Assembly: GCA_015056815.1 (NCBI GenBank)
Contig: SVFN01000001.1
Location: 124,001 to 188,000 of the forward strand
Direction of reading: 5' to 3'
DNA: 64,000 nucleotides
From: Lachnospiraceae bacterium
Lineage (GTDB): Bacteria; Bacillota; Clostridia; Lachnospirales; Lachnospiraceae
The notes below the pieces were generated by a model, which had not been told where the DNA came from, did not search any database, and saw nothing but the letters and a program-made list of their open reading frames with translations. Each line of letters opens with the position of its first letter. Position 1 is the stretch's first letter. The position numbers and the translations under genes are program-made. Shown piece by piece: positions 35,415-44,500 of this stretch.

Positions 35415-36284
35415 ATGAAAGAAGAAAAAAGACTGCTAAAAACCTTAAAAAGATATCTGATCATATCAGTGGCGACCATTATTTATTCTGCAGGGATAGC
35501 TCTGTTTCTGGATCCGTATAATCTGGCGGCCGGCGGTATCATGGGTATTTCCATTATCCTGAACCACATTTTCGGGATAAAAACCGGTACGCTGATCCTG
35601 CTTTTTAATGTTCCGATCATGGCGGTAGCACTGTGGAAGTTTGGACACCGTTTTTTGATCTCGACCTGTTATGTACTGGTACTGGCCACTTTTCTGATCA
35701 ACCGGATCGGAAAGTATCTCAGTTTTGAAGTGGATATGATGCTGGCAGGCATTGCCGGTGGTGTCCTTTGCGGTATCGGTATGGCGATTATTTTCAGGGA
35801 AAACTGTACCACCGGAGGAATGGATATTCTGGTAAAGCTGCTAAGGATACGGTTCCCTTATTTAAAGACGGGCACTCTTTACTTTATGATGGACGCTTTT
35901 ATTATCATATGGGCGGGAGTTGTATTTGGAACAGTGGAAGCAGCGCTATATGCGGCGATTGCGGATTACATTACTTCACATGCCATGAATCTGGTACTTT
36001 ATGGTTCTGATGAAGCACGACTGTTTTATATCATCAGTGATGAGACAAAGATCATTGCAGACCGGCTCATGAAGGAACTGGATATCGGAGTAACATTCCT
36101 GGAAGGTCGTGGTGGATATTCCAATAAATACAAGGATGTTATACTTTGCGTCACGCCGAAGAAACTGGCTCCGCAGGTGCTGGAATTTGTCAGTGACATC
36201 GACAGGAATGCATTTATGTTTGCCTGCAATGCGAATGAGATCTATGGGGAAGGCTATAAGAGTTATGACTCCATGATCCTGTGA
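35415..36284 (+). CDS. YitT family membrane protein (DUF161/DUF2179)
   Basis: A 289-residue integral membrane protein of the YitT family. About five to six helices fill residues 15-200 (IISVATIIYSAGIALFLDPYNLAAGGIMGISIIL is the family opening, FRENCTTGGMDILVKLL is also conserved), then a C-terminal cytoplasmic DUF2179 domain (about 205-285, with VTFLEGRGGYSNKYKDVILCV). The transported substrate is not known. GAGAGAAA precedes the ATG. It converges with the minus-strand operon, with only 13 bases between stops. Confidence 0.9.
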   Translation: MKEEKRLLKTLKRYLIISVATIIYSAGIALFLDPYNLAAGGIMGISIILNHIFGIKTGTLILLFNVPIMAVALWKFGHRFLISTCYVLVLATFLINRIGKYLSFEVDMMLAGIAGGVLCGIGMAIIFRENCTTGGMDILVKLLRIRFPYLKTGTLYFMMDAFIIIWAGVVFGTVEAALYAAIADYITSHAMNLVLYGSDEARLFYIISDETKIIADRLMKELDIGVTFLEGRGGYSNKYKDVILCVTPKKLAPQVLEFVSDIDRNAFMFACNANEIYGEGYKSYDSMIL

Positions 36285-36297
36285 TCCTGTTTTGGAT

Positions 36298-37071
36298 TTA
36301 TAAAAACTCATCCATATGACGCCGATACCATTTGGGGATCAGAGTATTCTGACAGCGGGGATTTTCCCGCTCCTCAATGGCGATCGCCTGAAAAAAGCTC
36401 CTCCACAGTGCGTGAAAGGGGTCTTTTTTTTGATGATTGGTAAGATCAATATCCAAAAGAGCAGGATCTTCCAGTATAAACCAGCTGTTTCCGGCTTTGT
36501 GTACGCTACCGATTTTATGCGTGACATCATAGATGATCCAGTTCTCTTTTGGAAAGCGGTCATTAAAATGCGGACTTAAAATAGGCAGAACATTGCATTT
36601 GGGCTCGATTCGGCTGTACAAGGTGTTCTCAAGCTGGGTAAAACGGACAAATCCATAAAACAAATGCGATTCGTTTCCACATTTACGGGACAGCTCCAGA
36701 ACGCGCATAACATAAGGATCGGAAAGATGATCCAAAACAGAAGGTCCTTCTTTGAAAGCCCGTGTTAAGAACCCCATCAGAACTGTCCCGCGGGAATCGT
36801 CATAATGGCAGAGTGTGCGAAATACCTGCGCATACACATCCGCACCGAGCTGGTGATAGATTGTGGAAGCTGTCAGAGAGGCTTTCTTTGGATCTGTCAT
36901 GATCTCAATCCAGGTGGAAAAAAGAGAATAGTTCTGATCGGAGCCGATACTGATCGAAATACAGTCATCATAGGAGCTGCCCAGCTTTTTTTTGATCACG
37001 AAACCGTCGTAAAGGGCAGTCAGAAGGCCGTCTATGGTATCATCACAGTGTAAGATATAAGAGTTCTGCAT
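36298..37071 (-). CDS. DUF4130 / TIGR03915-type probable DNA repair protein, partner of the radical SAM protein
   Basis: A 257-residue protein matching the family usually encoded beside a radical SAM protein and containing DUF4130. It begins MQNSYILHCDDTIDGLLTALYDGF and has the conserved region FYGFVRFTQLENTLYSRIEPKCNVLPILSPHFNDRFPKENWIIYD. Start 37071 is preceded by AGGAG on the minus strand; the longer frame from 37131 is rejected. It follows the radical SAM gene (stop 37228) by 156 bases in the same direction. No reaction is established; a role in DNA base repair or modification is inferred from family naming and the SOS-like promoter of the pair. Confidence 0.85.
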   Translation of the reverse strand: MQNSYILHCDDTIDGLLTALYDGFVIKKKLGSSYDDCISISIGSDQNYSLFSTWIEIMTDPKKASLTASTIYHQLGADVYAQVFRTLCHYDDSRGTVLMGFLTRAFKEGPSVLDHLSDPYVMRVLELSRKCGNESHLFYGFVRFTQLENTLYSRIEPKCNVLPILSPHFNDRFPKENWIIYDVTHKIGSVHKAGNSWFILEDPALLDIDLTNHQKKDPFHALWRSFFQAIAIEERENPRCQNTLIPKWYRRHMDEFL

Positions 37072-37131
37072 GTTTATTCTCCTAAAATAATGATGCGGAA
37101 TGTGGGGCGGGTCATAAAGTCGCTCACCCAC

Positions 37132-37227
37132 TTTTGAGTAAGCTCAAAGTGGATTCAGACTTTGGACCCTGATATCATATAATCAAACATAAACAGGGAA
37201 GGATATTTGCTCAGCAAACGAGCAATA
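37132..37227 (-). other. Intergenic spacer with hairpins between the two DNA-repair-like genes
   Basis: Holds the imperfect hairpin GATATTGCTC/GAGCAAATATC just after the radical SAM stop, a second one (CCACTTTTGAG/CTCAAAGTGG near 37130-37152), and a diverged copy of the dispersed repeat (37149-37178). No promoter stands out, so the downstream gene may be expressed by read-through. Confidence 0.4.
37149..37178 (+). repeat. Short dispersed repeat, diverged copy C
   Basis: Aligns with copies A (2353-2389) and B (49196-49232) over about 30 bases with about 20 matches, including GGAT, TTTGGACCC-type core and GATATCAT. It follows a hairpin, as the other two copies do. Confidence 0.35.
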
Positions 37228-38826
37228 TCAGCTGAGACCGAGATCAAACAGTGTTGGCTGGGTAAATTGTAATCCCTGTGAATCGAGAAAAGGCTTTTCT
37301 CCGTAGATCAGCTGATTGGTGATAAACCGTTCGTCGAAAGGAATCCTATAGAGCATATGGCCGTTACAGGTTATGAAAAACTGTGCCCGCTTCAGGACGA
37401 CACCAAACTTTTTCAGATCTAGAAAGGTGAGTTGTCCCATTTTTCTGGAAGCAACGATTCTTCGGGCGCTTCGCATGCCGATTCCCGGAACACGCAACAG
37501 TTCGTAATAGTCTGCTTTCATGATTTCTACCGGAAACTTTTCGAGATGCCTGACTGCCCAGTCGCACTTGGGATCGAGCTGGAGGTTGAAGTTGGGCCGC
37601 ATGGGAGACAGCAGCTCGGATGCGCCAAAACCGTAAAAGCGTAACAGCCAGTCAGCCTGATAAAGCCGGTGCTCTCTGAGAAGAGGAGGTTTCGTATCAC
37701 GGGCCGGGAGAGCAGGATCATCATTGACCGGAATAAAAGCAGAAAAAAACACGCGTTTCAGCTCAAACTGTTTATAAAGATTCTCGGTAATCGTAAGGAG
37801 CTGATAGTCATTTTCGGAAGTGGCTCCGACGATCATCTGGGTACTCTGACCTGCCGGGACAAAGTATTTCCGGGCGGTGCCAAAAGCGGCAGATTCTGAA
37901 AGTGAGGTCTCTTCTGCGGCAGAAAGGCTCCAGCCGGAAGCTGCAGGAAAAGCACGGTTTGAATCCGGCGTGACAGACCGGTGAGAGGAAGTCTGTGAAG
38001 ACGCAAACAGATCCTTGCCGGAGTCTGCACCGATGAATGCTGTTGGAGGATCCTGAGTAATACGATCATAATAAGAGCCGGACATGGAAACATGATCGTA
38101 TTTGCCGTTTAGTCTCAGATTCTGCCGGCTGTTTCGGATGCCGATCTGAATCTGCTTCATGGGAGTGAGAATATTCTTCCGGGTTTTATGAGGAGCCAAT
38201 GCTTTCAGGCTGTCAGCGGTAGGAAGCTCCAGATTGATGCTCATACGGTCACAAAGATATCCGATCTGTTCCAGCAAAAAAGGATTGCCGCCGGGGATGG
38301 CTTTGATATGAATGTAGCCGTGAAAATGATAGGTATGGCGTAATTTGTACAGGGTTTCATAAAAAAGCTCCATTGTGTGATCCGGACTTTGCAGGATGCC
38401 CGAACTAAGAAACAAACCTTCGATATAATTACGTCGGTAAAACTCCATTGTGAGTGTACAGATCTCGTCCGGAGAAAAAGTGGCGCGGAGCACATCATTG
38501 GAACGGCGGTTGATACAGTATTTACAGTCAAAGATACATTCATTGGTCATAAGGATCTTGAGCAATGAGACGCAGCGGCCGTCCGCTGCAAAGGTATGGC
38601 AGATGCCACAGGCCTGGGAATTCCCGATACCTTTCCCACTGCCTTTACGATCCACGCCGCTTGAAGTACAAGCCACATCATACTTGGCAGCATCGGTAAG
38701 GATCGCAAGCTTCTCATCCAGAGTCATAGAGTCTTTGGTGATAGAGCCGCAAACGGAAAGCTCAGCCGGATCGTGCGGGGAAGCTGGTTTGCTTTTGGAG
38801 AGGGACGTGAAGGTATCTGTATTCAT
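37228..38826 (-). CDS. TIGR03916-type putative DNA modification/repair radical SAM protein
   Basis: A 532-residue radical SAM protein. The cluster motif is ECIFDCKYC (Cys97, Cys101, Cys104), preceded by the family's Cys-rich stretch (DVACTSSG, ACGICHTF, GRC). The barrel runs to about 360 (FLSSGILQSPDHTMELFYETL, HIKAIPGG). A helix-hairpin-helix motif, LLRVPGIGMRSARRIVASRK (about 443-462), suggests DNA binding. Residues about 252-315 are a Ser/Ala-rich, low-complexity insertion in the barrel. Start 38826 follows AAAGGA; the frame from 38904 would run through the promoter. Two LexA-like boxes overlap that promoter. Paired with the DUF4130 gene downstream. Confidence 0.88.
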   Translation of the reverse strand: MNTDTFTSLSKSKPASPHDPAELSVCGSITKDSMTLDEKLAILTDAAKYDVACTSSGVDRKGSGKGIGNSQACGICHTFAADGRCVSLLKILMTNECIFDCKYCINRRSNDVLRATFSPDEICTLTMEFYRRNYIEGLFLSSGILQSPDHTMELFYETLYKLRHTYHFHGYIHIKAIPGGNPFLLEQIGYLCDRMSINLELPTADSLKALAPHKTRKNILTPMKQIQIGIRNSRQNLRLNGKYDHVSMSGSYYDRITQDPPTAFIGADSGKDLFASSQTSSHRSVTPDSNRAFPAASGWSLSAAEETSLSESAAFGTARKYFVPAGQSTQMIVGATSENDYQLLTITENLYKQFELKRVFFSAFIPVNDDPALPARDTKPPLLREHRLYQADWLLRFYGFGASELLSPMRPNFNLQLDPKCDWAVRHLEKFPVEIMKADYYELLRVPGIGMRSARRIVASRKMGQLTFLDLKKFGVVLKRAQFFITCNGHMLYRIPFDERFITNQLIYGEKPFLDSQGLQFTQPTLFDLGLS

Positions 38827-38850
38827 AAAAAATCCTTTCTGTAAACGGAC

Positions 38851-38904
38851 GAAACATATGTTCGGTTTTGGTAATATCATATCATAACCGAACATATGTT
38901 TCAA
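38851..38904 (-). promoter_or_regulatory. SOS-type promoter: two LexA-like boxes around a sigma-A promoter
   Basis: Minus strand: TTGAAA (38904-38899), 17-base spacer, TATGAT (38881-38876), start near 38869. Two copies of CGAACATATGTTTC, inverted to each other, lie at 38889-38902 (over the -35 and spacer) and 38851-38864 (just after the start site). Each matches the Gram-positive LexA consensus CGAACRNRYGTTYG at 13 of 14 positions. Together they form a 17-bp inverted repeat. Binding at either box should block RNA polymerase. Confidence 0.8.
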
Positions 38905-38955
38905 TAGCTGTTTGGGATTTCTATCACATTTTTGGAAAAAGCACTCCCGGAATTC

Positions 38956-39270
38956 TCAAAGATCGTCATCATAATCAGAAATATCAGCTTCCTGCGGTGC
39001 CCTGGAATGGAATAACTTCAGGATCCGGTCCATTTTCTGCACTTCCTCGGGGCTGCTGTGTTCCTTTAATACCAGAATGATCCGCTGCGTCTCGTCCTCG
39101 CTAAAACGGATCTTTTCTTTGTTTACCTTACCCGCAAGAGCAAGAAGATAAGGAAGACGTTCCTTTTCGGAGAGCTTTTGCAGATCAAAAACAAGTTTCT
39201 GCATAAATTCTAATTTTGATAAGGGAATATCGGCTAAAAGAGGGTCTTTCATCCAACGGTGGTCTGTCAT
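38956..39270 (-). CDS. Small acidic protein of unknown function
   Basis: A 104-residue predominantly helical, charged protein ending in Asp residues (ISDYDDDL). No family recognised. It contains LQKLSEKERLPYLLALAGKVNKEKIRFSEDE and KMDRILKLFH. Its ATG overlaps the stop of the gene at 39267-39713 by four bases, so the two are translated together. It ends about 50 bases before the SOS-type promoter of the radical SAM gene, in the same direction, and might add read-through transcription to that pair. Confidence 0.65.
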   Translation of the reverse strand: MTDHRWMKDPLLADIPLSKLEFMQKLVFDLQKLSEKERLPYLLALAGKVNKEKIRFSEDETQRIILVLKEHSSPEEVQKMDRILKLFHSRAPQEADISDYDDDL

Positions 39271-39713
39271 TTTGAATCCTCCTGAAACATTTTAAATAGA
39301 TTTAATTGTTCCGGAGACAGAAAGCCCTTGAGCATGTCAAGAGAGCTGCCCGCTTCCGGACTTATCTGAGAGAGCATCTCAAGCATGGGCTTCATTTGTT
39401 CAAAAGAATCCAATGTGGATTTTAAGGAAAGTATCTTTTTGATCAGTTCCGCTTCCGTTTGTGTACAAAAGGGCAGGATTCCCGGGAGAAAATCGGTGAG
39501 CAGGCCGGCAACGTCTGTATCAGACTGCTTCGGACAGCCGGAACAGGAGAGGGAAAAACAAAGCTGAAGGGTGTAATGAAACTCCAGATATTTTATAAAA
39601 ACTGCGGCGAATCGCTGCTTGTCGGGAGGAAGCAGCATCATAGCCATTTTGCAGATCTGTATATGATTGTTCGTATAAAGGGTGTCAAATGCGGTGATCT
39701 GATCCTGTTCCAT
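39267..39713 (-). CDS. Small protein of unknown function with a short Cys cluster
   Basis: A 148-residue, mostly helical protein. A cluster of cysteines (LCFSLSCSGCPKQSD, about residues 52-66) could bind a metal but is not a known motif. The C-terminal half (MKPMLEMLSQISPEAGSSLDMLKGFLSPEQLNLFKMF) is rich in Met and Leu. No family recognised. It is coupled by overlap to the 104-residue gene downstream. The arrangement (small helical proteins near a Gly/Cys-rich protein) recalls sporulation-related small proteins, but that is only a guess. Confidence 0.65.
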   Translation of the reverse strand: MEQDQITAFDTLYTNNHIQICKMAMMLLPPDKQRFAAVFIKYLEFHYTLQLCFSLSCSGCPKQSDTDVAGLLTDFLPGILPFCTQTEAELIKKILSLKSTLDSFEQMKPMLEMLSQISPEAGSSLDMLKGFLSPEQLNLFKMFQEDSK

Positions 39714-39883
39714 GTATATCTGCCTCTTTTCTTTCTACCCTCCGGACGAAAGGGAGTGATGCTTTTGCCGGTCTGTCATAAAATCATATGTAGTCTGTTC
39801 TGGAATTTAGTACTGCTTTTGTGAGATCATAAAAAGAGATGTAAAGAACCTTCCGGGGAAAAACGGAAAGTACACAGTCTGGA

Positions 39884-39906
39884 AGGGCAGGGGGTGCCCC
39901 TGCCCT
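39884..39906 (-). terminator. G-C rich hairpin downstream of the high-Cys gene
   Basis: AGGGCAGGGG (39884-39893) and CCCCTGCCCT (39897-39906) form a perfect 10-bp stem with a three-base loop. On the minus strand it follows the high-Cys gene by about 40 bases; there is no immediate U tract, only CCGTTTTTCC 30 bases on, so it may be a terminator of low strength or an RNA-stabilising hairpin. A GTCC-GAAA-GGAC mini hairpin lies beside it. Confidence 0.45.
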
Positions 39907-39944
39907 GATGGATACGATCAGTGTCCGAAAGGACGATCGGCCGG

Positions 39945-40193
39945 TCAGAAGCTTCCGCATCCAAGACAGTTGAGGATCAATAAGAGCAGGATGATATCAC
40001 AACTGTTATTTCCCCCGCAGCCACATCCGTCGTTTCCGAAAAGATTTCCCAGAATACCGTTGCCGCTGCCGCAGCCACATCCATCGTTGTTTCCGCAGAA
40101 GCAGGACAATAAAAGAATGATCCAGATGATATTACAGCTGTTTCCTCTTCCGTTATTATCGCAACCGCAGTTGCTTGCTGTGAGTTCACTCAT
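39945..40193 (-). CDS. Chorion-class high-cysteine, glycine-rich small protein
   Basis: An 82-residue protein with about 14 Cys and many Gly and Asn residues: GNNDGCGCGSGNGILGNLFG and GNDGCGCGGNNSCDII between two hydrophobic segments (IIWIILLLSCF and IILLLLILNCLGC). Such small proteins, sometimes annotated as chorion class high-cysteine proteins, are common in Lachnospiraceae and Clostridia; their role is unknown and a spore-coat or surface location is only inferred. GGAGG lies before the ATG. The gap upstream (40194-40400) to the divergent sortase gene shows no clear promoter. Confidence 0.75.
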   Translation of the reverse strand: MSELTASNCGCDNNGRGNSCNIIWIILLLSCFCGNNDGCGCGSGNGILGNLFGNDGCGCGGNNSCDIILLLLILNCLGCGSF

Positions 40194-40400
40194 GTTTTTA
40201 GACCTCCATATTGAAGTTATGCTTTATGTTATGTGGAAAAAAAAGATGTGTGACAGTCACAATGCAGCGAATGATTATCAGTTTTGGGCAGGTCAGTATA
40301 CGATGGTTGCACATCTTGAACTAAGACTTGAAAATATCTCAAGATATAGTAAAATAAAGGAGAGTATATAGTAGGAGGAGTGTGACCTTTTTTAGAAGAT

Positions 40401-41471
40401 ATGGCGAATGAACAGAATGAAAGACTGATAATTGCACAGTTAAAAAAGAAATATGATCTGAATAAATCCGAGGATATACTGGCTTTGTACGCTATACTTC
40501 AGGAAGGAAAATATGAGTTTCATACACCGGAGGGTATGAAATTTGATGATGAGATCTATGAACTTTACATGAAAGCCAAAGAGAAACCTGAAGGAAAGCC
40601 AAAGCAGAGTACGGGAAAAAAGAAAAAAGCATCCGGCAAAAAAAAGAAGGCACCGAAGGTTGTCGTATATACCAGAGGAGAATATCTTCTGCGAAAGGCG
40701 CTATTGACCTTTCTGGTCCTTGGGATGTTTGCCTGCTTTGGATATTTTGCTTTTTATAATTATCAGGCGTATCAGAAGAAGGCGGAGACTGAAAAACTAA
40801 ACCGCCTGAAACAGAATGACGATGTAAATGATATGTATAAGGATACTGTTCATGAGGTCAGAAACGAAGAAACAGGGGAAGTTAAGACCTATACAGTCCT
40901 GGAACAATATAAAAGTTTATATAATAAGAATAAAAACCTAATCGGATGGCTCAAAATTGACGATACAATAGTAGATTATCCTGTTATGCAGACAGCGGAT
41001 AATGAATTCTATCTGGATCATGACATCGAACAGAAGCCGGATAAGAACGGAACTCTGTTTATGGATGCGGCGTGTGATATCACGCTTCCCAGCACAAATT
41101 ACATCATTTACGGTCATAATATGCGCTCCGGAAAGATGTTTGGTGCACTGACAGCGTATAAATCGGCAGAGTTTTGTGAGACACATCCTTATATTCAGTT
41201 CGATACGATCTATGAGACCGGATTATATCAGGTAATGTATGTGTTTCCGGCAAGGATTTACCAGAAAGATGAAGTGGTGTTTAAATACTATCAGTTTATA
41301 GAGGCAGACACGGAAGAAGAGTTTGACTCCAATATGCAGGAGATGGCGGCGGTATCTTTATACGATACCGGAGTAGAGGCATCGTTCGGAGATCATCTGC
41401 TGACATTATCCACCTGCGATTATGATGAAAAAGACGGAAGATTTGTAGTAGTGGCCAAACAGATCAGATAA
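40401..41471 (+). CDS. srtB: Class B sortase
   Basis: Membrane transpeptidase that attaches surface proteins to peptidoglycan. Layout of the 356 residues: cytoplasmic N-terminal region of about 95 residues with a Lys-rich stretch (KKKKASGKKKKAP), one membrane helix (about 98-117), and the extracellular sortase domain (about 170-356) with YGHNMRSGKMFG (catalytic His) and the active-site TLSTC (Cys339) plus the following Arg in DGRFVVV. The class B assignment follows from the motif and length. It sits directly upstream of two surface proteins with matching sorting signals, its likely substrates. Confidence 0.92.
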   Translation: MANEQNERLIIAQLKKKYDLNKSEDILALYAILQEGKYEFHTPEGMKFDDEIYELYMKAKEKPEGKPKQSTGKKKKASGKKKKAPKVVVYTRGEYLLRKALLTFLVLGMFACFGYFAFYNYQAYQKKAETEKLNRLKQNDDVNDMYKDTVHEVRNEETGEVKTYTVLEQYKSLYNKNKNLIGWLKIDDTIVDYPVMQTADNEFYLDHDIEQKPDKNGTLFMDAACDITLPSTNYIIYGHNMRSGKMFGALTAYKSAEFCETHPYIQFDTIYETGLYQVMYVFPARIYQKDEVVFKYYQFIEADTEEEFDSNMQEMAAVSLYDTGVEASFGDHLLTLSTCDYDEKDGRFVVVAKQIR

Positions 41472-41528
41472 CCGTAAATGTCGCGGTAAATGCGTGACAC
41501 ACAAAAGGCTGCAAAGGAGAAGATGAAA

Positions 41529-44500
41529 ATGGCAAAGAAACAGCGTATGAAAAAAAACACTAAGATGAGAAGGACGGTGCTGGGGGCTCTGTCGGCAGTT
41601 TTCATGGGCTCGGCACTCATTGTCGCGGCAATACCGAGTTCCAGATCGGAGGCGGCGGATGAGGAGGAAGGGATCGAATACAGTGCTCTGAATTATTATG
41701 ACAAACCCTATGCCCTGAATCCGGCTTCGATCAGTGATAAAGCGGCGATCGTGGCGAGACAGAAAGAGTATGAGCCGAATGATGTGAGCAAGATCATGCC
41801 GGTCTGCACAGATACTTCCGGAAAGCCGACAACCCCGGTCTATTTTTCAGAAGACGGTCTGTTTTCGGTAGCATATGCCAAGACACCCGATCAGGGAACC
41901 TATACAGGCGTGATCGTCAATTTTGACATCACGAATCCGAATGTTTCGAGTACGCTGCAGATACCGGACAGTATATTGGCATATCAGCACGATGAAGCCG
42001 GAAATCTCCAGGCTGTCTGCTGGGATCCCGGTGTGGGAAACGGGGAATCATCGGATCCGGCATATTTCCTGTATTATAATACTGCCACAAAAGACTCAGC
42101 GGTCTCCGGCAATCTGGTTGAGACACAGTACACGATGGAGCCCTGCTATGCAGATTACAAATCCGAATGGTTCATTCCGGACGGAGCTGGAAATAACAGA
42201 ACGACCATGTACCGGAAGGGCAATCAGAGTGAAGCAGGAGCGGTAAAGGGCGATGACGGGCAGTGGTATGTGCCCTCGAGTCTGATCGGCGGGCAATTAC
42301 GTATTCCGGTACAGTATATCGGAAGTGCCAGATATTATCCGGATCAGAATTCTTACGATAACTCAGTGGGAGTTTTTCAGGATGCAACACAGATGTCGAC
42401 GCTCAAGATCGGTGCCAATATTCTGGCAATCGGAGATAATGCGTTTGTAAACTGTCAGTTTAATACGGTCAATCTGGGCAATAAGCTGCAGAGGATCGGT
42501 AATTATGCTTTTTATAACTGTAACCAGCTAAGCACCCTTAATCTGTATGATGAAGGTGACAAAGATGATACGGCTGAGCATGCCTCCACTGCGTTGAATA
42601 CGATCGGAGCCTGCGCATTTTCGGGATGTCGTGCACTCAGAAGTGTGGTCATACCGAATCAGGTACAGTCCCTTGGCCTATTCTGCTTTGCCAATGATGC
42701 AGCGCTTACGGCAGCCAATCTGTACGGACTTGACCAGAACGGTAATTCCAACCTGACGAAGGTGGGAGATGGACTGTTTATGAATTGTACGGCGCTGCAG
42801 GTGCTTCATATTGCCAATAACGTATCCAATATGGACTATGTAGAGTATATGTTGTATGACTGCAGTTCTTTATATGAACTGTATCTGCCGGATAATACGG
42901 GCGGAGTCAGACCGGTGAGCGTTTTAAGCGGAACAGATCATCCCGGTGTTTTTGCGGCAAACAATGTGACGGGCTGCAGCGCGCTGCAGACGGTAAAGGT
43001 GCCCAATAATGCCATTAAGATCGAATGCGGTACCGGAAGCGGACTGGAAGGAGGCGGAAACAAGTATAATCTTCATATAGATAATCCGTCTTATCCTTAT
43101 GAGATAACCGGTGCATCCCACGTGGATGCGTTTGGAAGGATCAATCTTGGATGCCATCTGAATCATCCGGAGGAATTTGAAGTAAGTTCTTCTTTTGTGA
43201 TCATCAGCAACCGGAGCGAAGCATGTATGGCATATAAATATGCCAGAGCGCATGAGATTGCATTCGGTTATATTGACAATGGTATCGAATACTATGAGAA
43301 ACTATCCGAGAAGTACTTTTACACTGTCAGGAAACCATCGGGAGGAACTACGGTGGTGGATCTGGCCAAGATCACGGTGGAAAGCGGAAATACAGGCAAT
43401 ATCATCATACCTTCGTCGATCGGACCCTATACGATCGGAAGTATTTCCGGGCAGTCTTTTGCTTCGCTTGGCGAGAGCGGCAAGAGTGCGGTAAAATATG
43501 TGAACATTCCTTACACAGTCTCTTTGATCGGTGAAAATACATTCAATGGCTGTACGAATCTGGAAGCGGTCCATTTTGATGATGCCATGAGTGTGGAAGA
43601 GATCGGAAACAAGGCGTTTTATACCGGAGCGGGCGGCGTTTCCGGCAACGGACTGAAAGAATTGAAACTGATCGGAACGGTATCTTCCGGAAAGACCTTA
43701 AGTGAGCCGTTCCGTTACGCCATGACGGTCGGCAATACCTATAATGATCCGTCCGCAAGTGAGTCCAGGTATATCACCTATTGTACAGACTTCCCGACCA
43801 ATCTGCAGATACGGCTGGACTATGAGTATGATCCGATCGACAATACGATCATCAATCCGACACCGACGCTGATGGAAGTGCCAAAGGGGGTCAGCCAGTA
43901 TACAGGCGGTACACCTGATTACAGTCTTACTTCTTATGACAAAGAGAAAGAGGCACAGAACAAGATCGCAGAGAGTGCATTGAAAAAGTACAGTGCAGGC
44001 ACATCTTTCGGAGGACTGACAGAAGCGGAACAGGGTGTGATCACAGCAACAACGGTGATCAATGTGCCTTATGGTGTTCGGGCGATTGCCGACGAAGCAC
44101 TTGATGGCAAGCCTGTCTTATCCGGAAATGAAGATCTTGTAACGCTGCAGCTGAACTCTGTGGAGAAGCTGCAGGACGGATTGATGAATGATTGTACCAG
44201 ACTGGTGAACTTCTCGATGGGTTCAAGCGGTGTAGAAGGCGGAGAGAGCGTGGGAAGCTATGTATTTGAGAATTGTCCTTCTCTTACGAATGTATCCATG
44301 CCGGATACCCTTACGACCTTTGGAGAAGTGCCCTTCCATGGGGCAACGGCGCTGACTTATGTGGATTTTGGCAACAGTCCTTACTATACCTGTGACGATT
44401 ATATTATTTACGGACTGGATGAGAACGGACAAAAAGACAGGATTGTGGAGTGTTTAAGAGTCAGAGGAAAAGCGGCAGGTACCAGCTTTGTGACCAATTC

